From Burkholderia sp. (GTDB lineage: Bacteria > Pseudomonadota > Gammaproteobacteria > Burkholderiales > Burkholderiaceae), in NCBI GenBank assembly GCA_028292565.1, contig JAQGMD010000271.1, positions 1 to 19,603 on the forward strand: DNA of 19,603 nucleotides, written 5' to 3'. The notes under the pieces were generated by a model. It saw only the letters and a program-made list of their open reading frames with translations. It did not search any database and was not told the origin of the DNA. A program made the position numbers and the translations under genes. How positions within the stretch are numbered: position 1 is the first letter of the stretch; every line of letters begins with the position of its first letter. This document shows, in pieces, positions 6,090 through 14,079 of the stretch.

Positions 6090-7773
6090 AACGTTCGCTC
6101 TTCCCCTGTTCAAACCCATCTGCAACAATCACTTCGATCAAGCTCGGCGCGCCGCTGGCAATCGCTGCGTGCAATGCAGCGTCAATATCGGCCGGGTCGG
6201 TGACGCGGGTTGCCTTCAATCCCAATCCCACTGCCACCGACACAAAGTCGATCGGCGGATCCTTCATGTCCATTGCCACGAAGCGGTCGGTTTTTCGTCC
6301 GGCGAGCAGGCGCTCCTTGATAATCCGGTAGCTGCGGTTGTTGATGATCACATAGGTAATCGGCAGCTTCAGGTGCGCCGCTGTCCAGAGCGCCTGGATG
6401 CCGTACATCGCGCTGCCGTCGCCGATCGCCGCCACCACCGGACGACCCGGCTGCGCCATGCTGATGCCGATGGCCCCAGGCAAGCCGAATCCGAGGCCGC
6501 CGCTGGCCAACCCGTAGAAACTGTTCGCATCCTGCATCGGCAGGAAAGTCGCCAGCGCCGGCGCCGCGGTAAGCGCCTCTTCGACCACAATTGCATTGTC
6601 GGGCAACGCGTCGACCAGCCGCATCATCAGGTAGCGCGGATCGATCGGCGTCGACGACGCCATCTCGCCAATCTGACGGCGCGCCCTGTCGCGCTGCGCG
6701 GACCAGTTGGCCGGCTTGAGGTCCGCGAGGCGGCGCTCGGCTGCCTGCGCTTGCACGGCTGAACGCCTGGCACGCAATGCCGGCAGCAGTACGCGCAGCG
6801 TTTCCTTCACGTCTGCGCGGATCGCATGCTCGGTCGGATAGTTCTTGCCCAGCTCCCAGTCGCGTTCCGAAATATGCACCACCGGCATATCGTCAGGCAG
6901 CGGATCGATGGGGCTATAGGGCGACATGCGCAACAGGTCGGCGCCGAGGCAGACGACGAGGTCGTGCTGCTGCAGCGTCTCGCGCACCTTCTTCTGATTA
7001 CGGGTCAGGTCGCCCATCGATGCCGGATGATCGGATGGGAAACGCGCGTTGTAGGGAACAGGCTCTTGATAGACCGCCGCACCCAGCAATTCCGCCAGCT
7101 CGCCCGCCTCGCGAAACACGTCATGGTTGGCCAACTCGCGACCGGCAATGATTACCGGACGCCGCGCGTCAAGCAGGCGCTGCGCGAGACGGCCGATCGA
7201 ATCGTCGGACGGCCTGCTGCCCGCGTCGATACGTGTCGGGCTGCCGAAGTCGAGCTCCGCCTCGTCATCCAGGATGCTACCGGGCAGACTGATAAACACC
7301 GGCCCCATCGGCGGCGTCATCGCGATCTTGGCCGCACGCCGGATGATGCGCGGCAGGTCTTGGACCCGTGTCACTTCGACTGCCCACTTCACCAGCGGTT
7401 GCGCAATCGGCACCAGCGGCTCGTAAAGCAAGGGCTCCTGCAATCCGTAGCCGAGCTCGTACTGGCCGGCGGTGATAATCAGCGGCGAGCCGGAAAACTT
7501 CGCGCTGTACAACGCGCCCATCGCGTGTCCCAGGCCCGGCGTGCAATGCAGGTTGACCGCAACCAGCTTGTTCGAGGCCCTCGCAAAGCCGTCCGCCATG
7601 CTGAGTACGCATGACTCCTGCAGGCCAAGCACATATTTCAGCTCCGGGAACTGCGGCACCGCTTCCATGATTGCCAGCTCGGTGGTACCCGGATTGCCGA
7701 ATAAATGGGTGACGCCTTCATCGATCAGCAACTGCAGGAAGGCGGCACGACCGGTCATGATGCGTTTTGGCAT
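6088..7773 (-). CDS. ThDP-dependent decarboxylase, benzoylformate-decarboxylase-like
   Basis: A 561-residue thiamine-diphosphate enzyme of the 2-oxo-acid decarboxylase group, with the Pyr, central and PP domains in order. Compared with benzoylformate decarboxylase (MdlC): the cofactor Glu is present (Glu53 in GLQESCV), as is the active-site His of the NLH motif (His76), but the GNPGS serine is Thr30 (GNPGTTE) and the region of the second active-site His reads LLRMSPYSPID (280-290), with no His. The PP motif is GDGSAMYGIQALW (451-463) ending in INN (477-479). Expected chemistry is non-oxidative decarboxylation of a 2-oxo acid to an aldehyde, which the adjacent aldehyde dehydrogenase would oxidise; this pairing resembles the mandelate pathway. 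The altered residues argue for a different substrate. The ATG at 7773 has AAGG ten bases upstream; Met6 (7758) is a possible alternative start. Confidence 0.85.
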   Translation of the reverse strand: MPKRIMTGRAAFLQLLIDEGVTHLFGNPGTTELAIMEAVPQFPELKYVLGLQESCVLSMADGFARASNKLVAVNLHCTPGLGHAMGALYSAKFSGSPLIITAGQYELGYGLQEPLLYEPLVPIAQPLVKWAVEVTRVQDLPRIIRRAAKIAMTPPMGPVFISLPGSILDDEAELDFGSPTRIDAGSRPSDDSIGRLAQRLLDARRPVIIAGRELANHDVFREAGELAELLGAAVYQEPVPYNARFPSDHPASMGDLTRNQKKVRETLQQHDLVVCLGADLLRMSPYSPIDPLPDDMPVVHISERDWELGKNYPTEHAIRADVKETLRVLLPALRARRSAVQAQAAERRLADLKPANWSAQRDRARRQIGEMASSTPIDPRYLMMRLVDALPDNAIVVEEALTAAPALATFLPMQDANSFYGLASGGLGFGLPGAIGISMAQPGRPVVAAIGDGSAMYGIQALWTAAHLKLPITYVIINNRSYRIIKERLLAGRKTDRFVAMDMKDPPIDFVSVAVGLGLKATRVTDPADIDAALHAAIASGAPSLIEVIVADGFEQGKSER

Positions 7774-7795
7774 GTTCGGAAAACCTTATCAGACG

Positions 7796-7816
7796 GACGT
7801 CGCAACGCGCGACGTC
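7796..7816 (-). promoter_or_regulatory. intercistronic hairpin between aldehyde dehydrogenase and decarboxylase
   Basis: GACGTCGC (7796-7803) and GCGACGTC (7809-7816) are perfect 8-bp arms around the loop AACGC, in the 65-bp gap between the two genes. No T-run follows on the transcribed strand, so it is not an obvious terminator. It is probably an mRNA processing or stability element, or an operator; the role is inferred only from position. Confidence 0.55.
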
Positions 7817-7838
7817 GGGTAGTGCGGCGAGCGCTCGA

Positions 7839-9317
7839 TCAACGCATCGTGAATGGATTAGCGGTCGGCGCGCCGGTGTTGATCCAGACGCTCTTGACCT
7901 GCAGGTATTCGCGGATAGCGTCGATGCCGTTCTCGCGACCCAGCCCCGAGTCTTTGTAGCCGCCGAACGGCGACATGTAGCTGACTGCGCGATAAGTGTT
8001 CACCCAAACCGTGCCGGCCTGGATGCGTTCGGACATGCGGAACGCGCGGCCGATGTCGCTGGTCCAGACACCGGCGCCCAGCCCATAGAGCGAATCGTTG
8101 GCAATTGCCACCGCCTCGTCCTCATCCTTGAACTTGATCACCGACAGTATCGGGCCGAACACTTCTTCCTGCGCGATGCGCATGTTGTTCTTCACGCCTG
8201 CGAATATTGTCGGCTCGATGAACCAGCCGTTGCCGCATTCGGGACGGGTGGCAGCCACGCCGCCCATCAACAGTTCGGCGCCATCCTGTTTCGCGATCTC
8301 GATATAGCTGAGCACCTTGTCGTATTGTGGGCGCGTGGTCACCGGGCCGACCTGCGTATCCATGCTCATCGGATTGCCCATGCGCGCGGTTCTCGCGAGC
8401 GCTGTCAATTTTTCGACGAATGCATCATGGATGCTTTCCTGCAGCAGCAAGCGCGAACCGGCGATGCAGGTTTGGCCGGTTGCGGCGAAGATGCCGGCGA
8501 CCGCGCCGTTGACCGCGTCGCCCAGGTTGGCGTCTGCGAACACGATGTTCGGCGACTTTCCGCCAAGCTCCAGGCTCACATGTTTGAAATGCTTGGCGGC
8601 GAGTTGATTGATTGCCCGGCCCGTCGCGTCCGAACCGGTGAAGGTGATCTTCTTGACCAGTGGATGTTCGACCAGCGGCGAGCCGACGTCCCTGCCGAAT
8701 CCGGTGACCACGTTGACCACCCCGGGCGGAAAGCCTGCTTCCTCCACCAGCTTGACGAATTCCAACGTGGAAGCAGAGGTGAATTCGGAGGGTTTCAACA
8801 CGATGGTGCAGCCGGCGGCAAGCGCCGGTGCGATTTTCCAGGCAGTGAGCAGCAACGGCGAATTCCACGGCGTAATGGCCGCCACGACCCCCAGTGGCTC
8901 ATTGCGCGTGAAGTTGAAAAAGCCTTTTTTGTCGAGCGGGATGACGGTGCCCTGCACCTTGTCCGCCAGGCCGCCGTAGTAATAGAACCATTGCGGAATG
9001 TAGTTGAGCTGGCCGGACATTTCGGCGAATAGCTTGCCGTTGTCGCGCACTTCGAATTCCGCGAGTTTTGCCGCGTCGCGCGCGATCAGGTCACCCAACT
9101 TGTGCAGCAATGCGCCGCGCTGACTGGCCGTCAGTTGCGACCACGGCCCGCTGGTAAAGGCCTTGTGCGCCGCCTGTACCGCGCGATCGACATCATCGGC
9201 GCCGCCTTCGGCAATCTGCCCCCACACTTCGCCGGTAAAGGGGTTATAACTATCGAACCACTTGCCGGAACCGGCGTCGACGGATCGGCCATCAATGTAC
9301 ATTTGGTAGCGTTGCAT
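7839..9317 (-). CDS. NAD(P)-dependent aldehyde dehydrogenase
   Basis: A 492-residue cytoplasmic aldehyde dehydrogenase of the classical ALDH superfamily, full length. The catalytic set is visible: Asn152 in TPWNSP, Lys175 in LKPSE, the general base Glu250 in LELGGKSP, the nucleophile Cys284 in GQTCIAGSR, and the cofactor-binding Glu in QEEVFGP. It oxidises an aldehyde to the carboxylic acid with NAD(P)+. The best guess at its substrate is the aldehyde released by the decarboxylase encoded 65 bp downstream, as benzaldehyde dehydrogenase does in mandelate degradation. It also resembles betaine-aldehyde and hydroxymuconic-semialdehyde dehydrogenases, so the exact substrate is open. GAGAGAGA lies just upstream of the ATG at 9317. 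It is the first gene of the four-gene minus-strand operon; about 500 bp without genes lie before it. Confidence 0.93.
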   Translation of the reverse strand: MQRYQMYIDGRSVDAGSGKWFDSYNPFTGEVWGQIAEGGADDVDRAVQAAHKAFTSGPWSQLTASQRGALLHKLGDLIARDAAKLAEFEVRDNGKLFAEMSGQLNYIPQWFYYYGGLADKVQGTVIPLDKKGFFNFTRNEPLGVVAAITPWNSPLLLTAWKIAPALAAGCTIVLKPSEFTSASTLEFVKLVEEAGFPPGVVNVVTGFGRDVGSPLVEHPLVKKITFTGSDATGRAINQLAAKHFKHVSLELGGKSPNIVFADANLGDAVNGAVAGIFAATGQTCIAGSRLLLQESIHDAFVEKLTALARTARMGNPMSMDTQVGPVTTRPQYDKVLSYIEIAKQDGAELLMGGVAATRPECGNGWFIEPTIFAGVKNNMRIAQEEVFGPILSVIKFKDEDEAVAIANDSLYGLGAGVWTSDIGRAFRMSERIQAGTVWVNTYRAVSYMSPFGGYKDSGLGRENGIDAIREYLQVKSVWINTGAPTANPFTMR

Positions 9318-9828
9318 GCTGGTCTCTCTCAGTTAATTGCGCTTCGCGCGCAGGCAGGCAGCCTGAGCGCGCTGCATTGCATAAGTTTCGATGGATGGGC
9401 CGCTGGGTGCTATTTCTTCATGCCAACCATTTAATGGATGACCGGGATGCGCGGCGGCCGCGTCACCAGAGGTGTAACGAATACGCGGCATGCTGCCACT
9501 GGAAGAGTGAATGCTTGTCTCCATTGCCGTCTCAAGCAAAATATTCTCTGGGCCGACGGCTCAGTCTTATTAATAGTGCATCTAACACCACTTTTGTGGA
9601 GTGTGCTTGATCTCCCTCCTGAGCACAATTCGGATTTTCCAAACAGGCCCTTAGGCTAAGCATAATGAGGGTCCGGCGCAGAAACCGCAGGGGACAACAT
9701 GTTTTGGGTCGAGTGGAAAATTCAAGCGTGACAGACCACTAGTGCTGCTGCGTCAGGTGGTCTTCACGATCCCGAAGTCGGACATGCAGTGCGCTCGAAG
9801 AATCGCGACGTGTGGTTTTGGCGACCAG
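9318..9828. other. gene-free region upstream of the aldehyde dehydrogenase operon
   Basis: No frame here has convincing codon use, a start with a ribosome-binding site, or a recognisable product. It must contain the promoter and leader of the aldehyde dehydrogenase operon, but I find no convincing -35/-10 pair. Structured spots: GCGCGC 9346-9351 against 9367-9372, with AGGC/GCCT inside, in the probable leader; the near-palindrome CCATTTAATGG (9427-9437); and AGACCAC (9733-9739) against GTGGTCT (9757-9763). Local composition is more AT-rich than the flanking genes. It separates the accessory catabolic genes from the tRNA array. Confidence 0.6.
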
Positions 9829-9858
9829 AAAAACAAAAGCCCGCTCAGTGAGCGGGCT
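9829..9858 (-). terminator. rho-independent terminator after tRNA-Cys
   Basis: AGCCCGCTCA (9838-9847) and TGAGCGGGCT (9849-9858) are perfectly complementary. On the minus strand the hairpin is followed by TTTTGTTTTT. It lies 25 bp beyond the 3' end of tRNA-Cys and ends the tRNA array. Confidence 0.92.
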
Positions 9859-9883
9859 ATGTCCTTGAATTATCAAGAGTATT

Positions 9884-9957
9884 TGGAGGCGGGGGTCGGG
9901 ATCGAACCGGCGTAAACGGCTTTGCAGGCCGCTGCATAACCACTTTGCTACCCCGCC
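9884..9957 (-). tRNA. tRNA-Cys (GCA)
   Basis: A 74-base cloverleaf on the minus strand. The acceptor arms GGCGGGG and CCCCGCC pair fully, the discriminator is U, and CCA is encoded (complement of 9884-9886). The anticodon loop CTGCAAA gives anticodon GCA, and the T-arm contains GGTTCGATCC. It is the last tRNA of the array and is followed by a strong terminator. Confidence 0.97.
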
Positions 9958-10045
9958 AGGGAGGGTATTGTAACTACAAAATCAAATCTCTGCTGCTCGA
10001 GAAAAACCGAGCGAGGAACAATGCTGCAAACACCTATCCGCAGAT

Positions 10046-10071
10046 AAAAAAAGGAAGCTGGGTGAGCTTCC
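10046..10071 (-). terminator. terminator-like hairpin between tRNA-Gly and tRNA-Cys
   Basis: GGAAGCT (10053-10059) and AGCTTCC (10065-10071) form a 7-bp stem with loop GGGTG, followed on the minus strand by seven T residues. The stem is identical to the one at 10238-10256, so the tRNA-Gly gene and its terminator seem to have been duplicated together. It would stop or limit transcription into tRNA-Cys. Confidence 0.8.
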
Positions 10072-10080
10072 CTCTGTATA

Positions 10081-10156
10081 TGGAGCGGGAGAAGAGTCTC
10101 GAACTCTCGACCTCAACCTTGGCAAGGTTGCGCTCTACCAACTGAGCTACTCCCGC
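10081..10156 (-). tRNA. tRNA-Gly (GCC), second copy
   Basis: A 76-base cloverleaf on the minus strand with acceptor GCGGGAG/CTCCCGC, D-arm AGCTCAGTTGGTAGAGC, anticodon loop TTGCCAA (anticodon GCC) and T-arm GAGTTCGAGACTC. CCA is encoded at the 3' end. It is identical base for base to the copy at 10268-10343. Confidence 0.97.
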
Positions 10157-10226
10157 ATGTACTGCCTGAACCTGACTGCTCGCTTACCTGCGTCCATCGA
10201 ATGATTTTTCAACAGACGCCACTGGT

Positions 10227-10256
10227 AAAAAATAAAAGGAAGCTTCGTCAGCTTCC
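10227..10256 (-). terminator. terminator-like hairpin between the two tRNA-Gly genes
   Basis: GGAAGCT (10238-10244) and AGCTTCC (10250-10256) form a 7-bp stem with loop TCGTC, followed on the minus strand by TTTTATTTTTT. It has the same stem as the hairpin after the second tRNA-Gly. No clear promoter lies between it and that second tRNA-Gly. Confidence 0.8.
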
Positions 10257-10267
10257 CTTTCGAATCC

Positions 10268-10343
10268 TGGAGCGGGAGAAGAGTCTCGAACTCTCGACCT
10301 CAACCTTGGCAAGGTTGCGCTCTACCAACTGAGCTACTCCCGC
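10268..10343 (-). tRNA. tRNA-Gly (GCC), first copy
   Basis: Identical in sequence to the tRNA-Gly at 10081-10156: 76 bases, anticodon GCC, encoded CCA. It is the promoter-proximal tRNA of the array, beginning about 17 bp after the -10 box at 10361-10366. Confidence 0.97.
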
Positions 10344-10360
10344 GTCAACGACAGACACGC

Positions 10361-10388
10361 ATTATAGTGGTCTGACATTTTTTGTCAA
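10361..10388 (-). promoter_or_regulatory. consensus sigma-70 promoter of the tRNA array
   Basis: On the minus strand TTGACA (10388-10383) and TATAAT (10366-10361) are both perfect consensus hexamers, 16 bp apart. A GC-rich GCGTGTC follows the -10 box, as expected of a stringently controlled stable-RNA promoter. It lies 41 bp beyond the stop of pgsA and drives tRNA-Gly. Confidence 0.93.
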
Positions 10389-10429
10389 GCATCATGCCTT
10401 GTCATCATAGGGAAACGCCGGGTAGCGGC

Positions 10430-11014
10430 TCATCCCAAACGCGCCGCGCTCTCCTTGATGAGCGGCCATGCTTTGCGCATGTAGTAGAACATAGACCATA
10501 CCGTCAGCACTGCGGCCAGGCCGAGCAGCCAGCTACCCCAATACACGGTACTGACGACGCCGAACAGCGTTCCGTTGAAAAGCAGCATGGGGATCGCAAC
10601 CATCTGCGCCACCGTTTTGATTTTTCCGAGCGAGCTGACGGCTACCGATTTTGACGCGCCGATCTGCGCCATCCACTCACGCAGTGCGGAGATCGCGATC
10701 TCGCGTCCGATGATGATGAACGCCACCACCGCATTGACCCGGTCGAATTCCACCAGCACCAGCAATGCACCCGCGACCATCAGTTTATCGGCGACGGGAT
10801 CGAGGAAGGCGCCGAATGCCGAGGTCTCATTCCATTTGCGCGCCAGGTATCCGTCAAACCAGTCCGTGACTGCTGCGACGATGAAAATAATGGTCGACGC
10901 AACATCTTTACCGACCGGCGACAACCACTCATCGGGCAGATAAAACACGCCAACGACCAACGGAATCAGGGCAACGCGCAACCAGGTGAGAAGAATTGGA
11001 ATGTTCAGTGGCAT
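10430..11014 (-). CDS. pgsA: CDP-diacylglycerol-glycerol-3-phosphate 3-phosphatidyltransferase
   Basis: A 194-residue inner-membrane enzyme of the CDP-alcohol phosphatidyltransferase family. It makes phosphatidylglycerol phosphate, the committed step to phosphatidylglycerol and cardiolipin. The full signature DG-x2-AR-x8-G-x3-D-x3-D is present: Asp54, Gly55, Ala58, Arg59, Gly68, Asp72, Asp76 (FDGYLARKW through LDPVADK). Several hydrophobic segments follow, at about 6-25, 40-52, 78-103 and 140-180. I start at the ATG at 11014, giving MPLNIPILLTWLRVALIPLV, the usual N-terminus of the family; in-frame starts further upstream add 28 charged residues unlike the family. No good Shine-Dalgarno is visible there. 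It lies 142 bp after uvrC, so it may have its own promoter, and precedes the tRNA array, an arrangement common in Burkholderiales. Confidence 0.95.
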   Translation of the reverse strand: MPLNIPILLTWLRVALIPLVVGVFYLPDEWLSPVGKDVASTIIFIVAAVTDWFDGYLARKWNETSAFGAFLDPVADKLMVAGALLVLVEFDRVNAVVAFIIIGREIAISALREWMAQIGASKSVAVSSLGKIKTVAQMVAIPMLLFNGTLFGVVSTVYWGSWLLGLAAVLTVWSMFYYMRKAWPLIKESAARLG

Positions 11015-11156
11015 AGATGTGATGTTATTCGACTTTATTCGCGACTTCGCTTCGATCATTGCGTGCAGCTCGCCCCGACTGCAATTGTAGTCGTTCATGG
11101 CGATGAACTGTTCGGCATTGTCGCTTACTACAGGGGATTACGCACCGCGAGGGAAT

Positions 11157-13013
11157 CTAGTGCAGCTGCTTATAGATCTCTTCCGCCAGCACGCGCGATA
11201 TGCCTTCGACAGACGCGATCTCTTCCACGCTCGCATTGGCAACGCCGCGCAGCCCGCCGAAACGCGCGAGCAGTTTCTGCCGGCGCTTGGCGCCGATGCC
11301 TTCGATTTCCTCGAGCCGGGAAGACTGGCGCACCTTGGCCCGCTTGGCGCGCATGCCGGTGATGGCAAAGCGGTGAGCCTCGTCGCGGATCTGCGCAATC
11401 AACATCAGCGCCGCCGATTCCTTGCCGAGTTCCTGCGGGGCGCGCGTATCGGCAAACACCAGTGTCTCCAGACCCACTTTACGGCCCTCGCCTTTTGCCA
11501 CGCCGACGATCAGGCCGATATCCAGGCCAAGTTCGGAAAACACCTGGCGCGCCGTTTCGACCTGCCCCTTGCCGCCGTCGACGAGGACCACATCGGGCAT
11601 CACGCCTTCACCGTTGGCAAGCTTTTCATAACGCCGCGTCAGGACCTGGCGCATGGCCGCGTAATCGTCGCCCGGCGTAATGTCGTTGATGTTATAGCGG
11701 CGGTACTCGCCGTTCTGCATCGCATGATGATGGAATACGACGCACGATGCCTGGGTCGCTTCGCCCTGCGTATGACTGACGTCGAAACACTCCACGCGCA
11801 ACGCGTCGATATCGGCTACTTCAAGGCCGAGCACCTCAACTAATGCACGGGTACGTGCCTGCTGCGACCCCTGCTCGGACAACAGGCGCGCCAGGGCGAT
11901 TTCCGCGCCCTTGAGCGCCATCTCCAGCCATTGCCGCCGCTGCCCCTGGGGCTGAAACACAAGATTGATGCGATGGCCGCATTGCTCCATCAGCGCCACC
12001 ATCAGTGCCGGCTCGTCGAATTCGATATTCATGATCAGCGTGCCGGGAATGAATTTGTCGATGTAATGCTGTGCGAGGAACGCTTTCACCACCGCAACGT
12101 CAGCGGATTCCTCGCCAGCCGCCAGCGCATCGTCAACATGCGTAGGGAAATAAGCGCGATCGCCGAGATGCCGCCCGCCTCGCACCATCGCAAGATTGAC
12201 GCAGGCACGGCCGCCCTGCACGATCACCGCGATGATGTCGATGTCGGCGTCGCCCACGACTTCCATGGTTTGCTGATGCAGCACGCGAGACAATGCGCTG
12301 ATCTGGTTGCGCACCCCGGCGGCCTGCTCGAATTTCAGTTCAGCCGCGAAACCATGCATCTTCGTTTCCAGCGCTTCCATCACTTCGGTCTGACGTCCGC
12401 GCAGGAACTTGCCGGCGTTCTCGACATCGATCTCGTAATCTTCCTTGCTGATCGCCTTTACGCAAGGTGCGCTGCAACGATTGATCTGATGCAGCAAGCA
12501 GGGCCTGGTGCGGTTTGCGAAGACGGTATCTTCGCAGGTCCGCAACTGAAACACCTTCTGCAGGATCTGCATCGATTCCTTGACCGCCCATGCGCTCGGG
12601 AACGGGCCGAAATACTGGTTCTTCTTATCCACCGCGCCGCGGTAGTAAGCCATGCGCGGCACGTCCTGACCGGTGATTTTCAGGTAGGGATAGGATTTAT
12701 CGTCGCGAAACAGGATGTTGAAGCGCGGCTGCAGCGACTTGATCAGGTTGTTTTCGAGCAGCAGCGCTTCGGCCTCGCTACGGGTGACCGTCGTCTCCAT
12801 CCGCGCGATGCGCTCCACCATCATCGCAATGCGCGGACTCGTGAGCGTCTTCTGGAAATAACTGGAGACGCGTTTCTTCAGGTCGCGCGCCTTCCCGACG
12901 TACAACACCACATTGTCCGCGTCGAAATAGCGATACACGCCGGGCATGTTCGGCAGCTTCGCAACCGTCTCTAATAGCGTCGCGCGTGGATCAGGTGCGC
13001 TGGTCTCGGACAT
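11157..13013 (-). CDS. uvrC: excinuclease ABC subunit C
   Basis: A 618-residue nuclease of nucleotide excision repair that makes both incisions around UvrB-bound lesions. Domains in order: GIY-YIG nuclease (GVY 25-27, YVG 38-40, Arg43, Glu80) for the 3' cut; four cysteines at 160, 172, 180 and 184, with spacing matching the UvrC iron-sulphur ligands; UVR domain for UvrB contact (about 208-243); RNase H-like endonuclease for the 5' cut, with Asp411 (ECFDVSH), Asp450, Asp479 (VLVDGGKGQ) and His547 (DEAHRFA); and a helix-hairpin-helix pair at 565-618. The ATG at 13013 is chosen because [20 protein letters not shown] leads directly into the nuclease; the upstream in-frame start adds Arg-rich residues overlapping nagZ. 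It is 13 bp after nagZ. Confidence 0.97.
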   Translation of the reverse strand: MSETSAPDPRATLLETVAKLPNMPGVYRYFDADNVVLYVGKARDLKKRVSSYFQKTLTSPRIAMMVERIARMETTVTRSEAEALLLENNLIKSLQPRFNILFRDDKSYPYLKITGQDVPRMAYYRGAVDKKNQYFGPFPSAWAVKESMQILQKVFQLRTCEDTVFANRTRPCLLHQINRCSAPCVKAISKEDYEIDVENAGKFLRGRQTEVMEALETKMHGFAAELKFEQAAGVRNQISALSRVLHQQTMEVVGDADIDIIAVIVQGGRACVNLAMVRGGRHLGDRAYFPTHVDDALAAGEESADVAVVKAFLAQHYIDKFIPGTLIMNIEFDEPALMVALMEQCGHRINLVFQPQGQRRQWLEMALKGAEIALARLLSEQGSQQARTRALVEVLGLEVADIDALRVECFDVSHTQGEATQASCVVFHHHAMQNGEYRRYNINDITPGDDYAAMRQVLTRRYEKLANGEGVMPDVVLVDGGKGQVETARQVFSELGLDIGLIVGVAKGEGRKVGLETLVFADTRAPQELGKESAALMLIAQIRDEAHRFAITGMRAKRAKVRQSSRLEEIEGIGAKRRQKLLARFGGLRGVANASVEEIASVEGISRVLAEEIYKQLH

Positions 13014-13026
13014 CGCTGATTCGCTC

Positions 13027-14079
13027 TCAGACGCCAGAAAGCGCCTGCGCCGTGCGTTTCGCCGCCTGGTAGCGCGGGTCTTGCTGCAACGCATCCCAGT
13101 CCAGGCCGCCCATTTGCGGCATCAACGATGCAACACGCATTGCCGATGCTGTGACGGCCGCACCCGGTGTTACTTCCAGACCGGACAGCAATTCGTCGGC
13201 CTTGTCCGGGGAGTTGCAGATCAATACCATGTCACAGCCGGCGGACAATGCCGCATTCGCACCATCGATCACGCCACCGGCGACACTGGCGCCTTCCATG
13301 CTGAGGTCGTCACTGAAAATGACGCCCTGGAAGCCGAACTCGTCACGCAGCATCGACAGCCACTTCTTCGAGAAGCCGGCCGGATGTTTGTCTACTTTCG
13401 GGTAAATCACATGCGCCGGCATTACCGCCGATAAGCCGAGGCCGAGCCAGTCGTACGGGGCGGCGTCTTGCGCGAGGATGTCCTTCAGCGTGCGTTCATC
13501 CACCGGTATATCGATGTGCGAATCGGCTTTGACAAAACCGTGACCGGGGAAGTGCTTGCCGCAATTCGACATGCCGGCCAGCGCAAGGCCGTGGTTCAGG
13601 TTCTTTGCAAGCATGGTTACCACGCGCGGGTCATGGTGGAACGCGCGATCGCCAATGACGCCGGACTCGCCGTAATCGAGATCCAGCACCGGAGTGAATG
13701 ACAAATCGACGCCGCATGCGCGCAGTTCGGCGGCTAGTATGAAGCCGATGTCAGTGGCTGCCTTGGTCGATGCCAGCACATCCTTGTCCCACAAATCGCC
13801 CAGCTTGCGCATCGGCGGCAGCTTGGTGAAACCATCGGTCTTGAAGCGCTGAACACGTCCGCCTTCATGATCGACCGCAATCAGCACGCCGGGACGGGCG
13901 TCATGGATCGCCGTGGTCAGCTCGGTGAGCTGCCTGCGGTTTTCATAGTTGCGCGCGAACAGGATTACGCCGCCGGTCAGCGGATGCTGGATACGACGGA
14001 TATCGTCTGCTGTAAGCGTGGTGCCCACCACGTCCAGCATGACGGGGCCCAGGTTCATCTGCGCTGCTGTTGCACTCAT
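13027..14079 (-). CDS. nagZ: beta-N-acetylhexosaminidase, glycoside hydrolase family 3
   Basis: A 350-residue cytoplasmic enzyme of muropeptide recycling that removes N-acetylglucosamine from anhydro-muropeptides. Its products feed the pathway that can induce AmpC beta-lactamase in bacteria carrying it. Family motifs: [11 protein letters not shown] (69-79), [14 protein letters not shown] (175-188) with the flexible-loop Asp186/His188 dyad, and [10 protein letters not shown] (255-264) carrying the nucleophile Asp (257 or 258). Length is normal. The start ATG (14079-14077) overlaps the acpS stop as ATGA, implying translational coupling. It is followed 13 bp later by uvrC. Confidence 0.96.
   Translation of the reverse strand: MSATAAQMNLGPVMLDVVGTTLTADDIRRIQHPLTGGVILFARNYENRRQLTELTTAIHDARPGVLIAVDHEGGRVQRFKTDGFTKLPPMRKLGDLWDKDVLASTKAATDIGFILAAELRACGVDLSFTPVLDLDYGESGVIGDRAFHHDPRVVTMLAKNLNHGLALAGMSNCGKHFPGHGFVKADSHIDIPVDERTLKDILAQDAAPYDWLGLGLSAVMPAHVIYPKVDKHPAGFSKKWLSMLRDEFGFQGVIFSDDLSMEGASVAGGVIDGANAALSAGCDMVLICNSPDKADELLSGLEVTPGAAVTASAMRVASLMPQMGGLDWDALQQDPRYQAAKRTAQALSGV

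Noticed and set aside
6086..6092. GCCTAAC at the end of the decarboxylase gene, resembling an integron attC core (RYYYAAC/GTTRRRY)
   Set aside because: The partner core site is missing at the right distance on either side, and the motif is simply the edge of the inverted repeat and the stop codon. No integrase or cassette structure is present.
7767..9032. Long open frame (421 codons) on the plus strand opposite the aldehyde dehydrogenase gene
   Set aside because: It mirrors a full-length ALDH with all catalytic residues. Its protein is rich in Arg, His and Asp without any family motif, as expected for the shadow of a GC-rich gene.
9431..9659. Short open frames on both strands in the gene-free region upstream of the ALDH operon
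   Set aside because: No plausible start context, codon use unlike the neighbours, and no recognisable protein; about 70 codons is expected by chance here.
11931..12974. Plus-strand open frame of 347 codons opposite uvrC
   Set aside because: Antisense to conserved UvrC coding sequence, with no ribosome-binding site or known motif.
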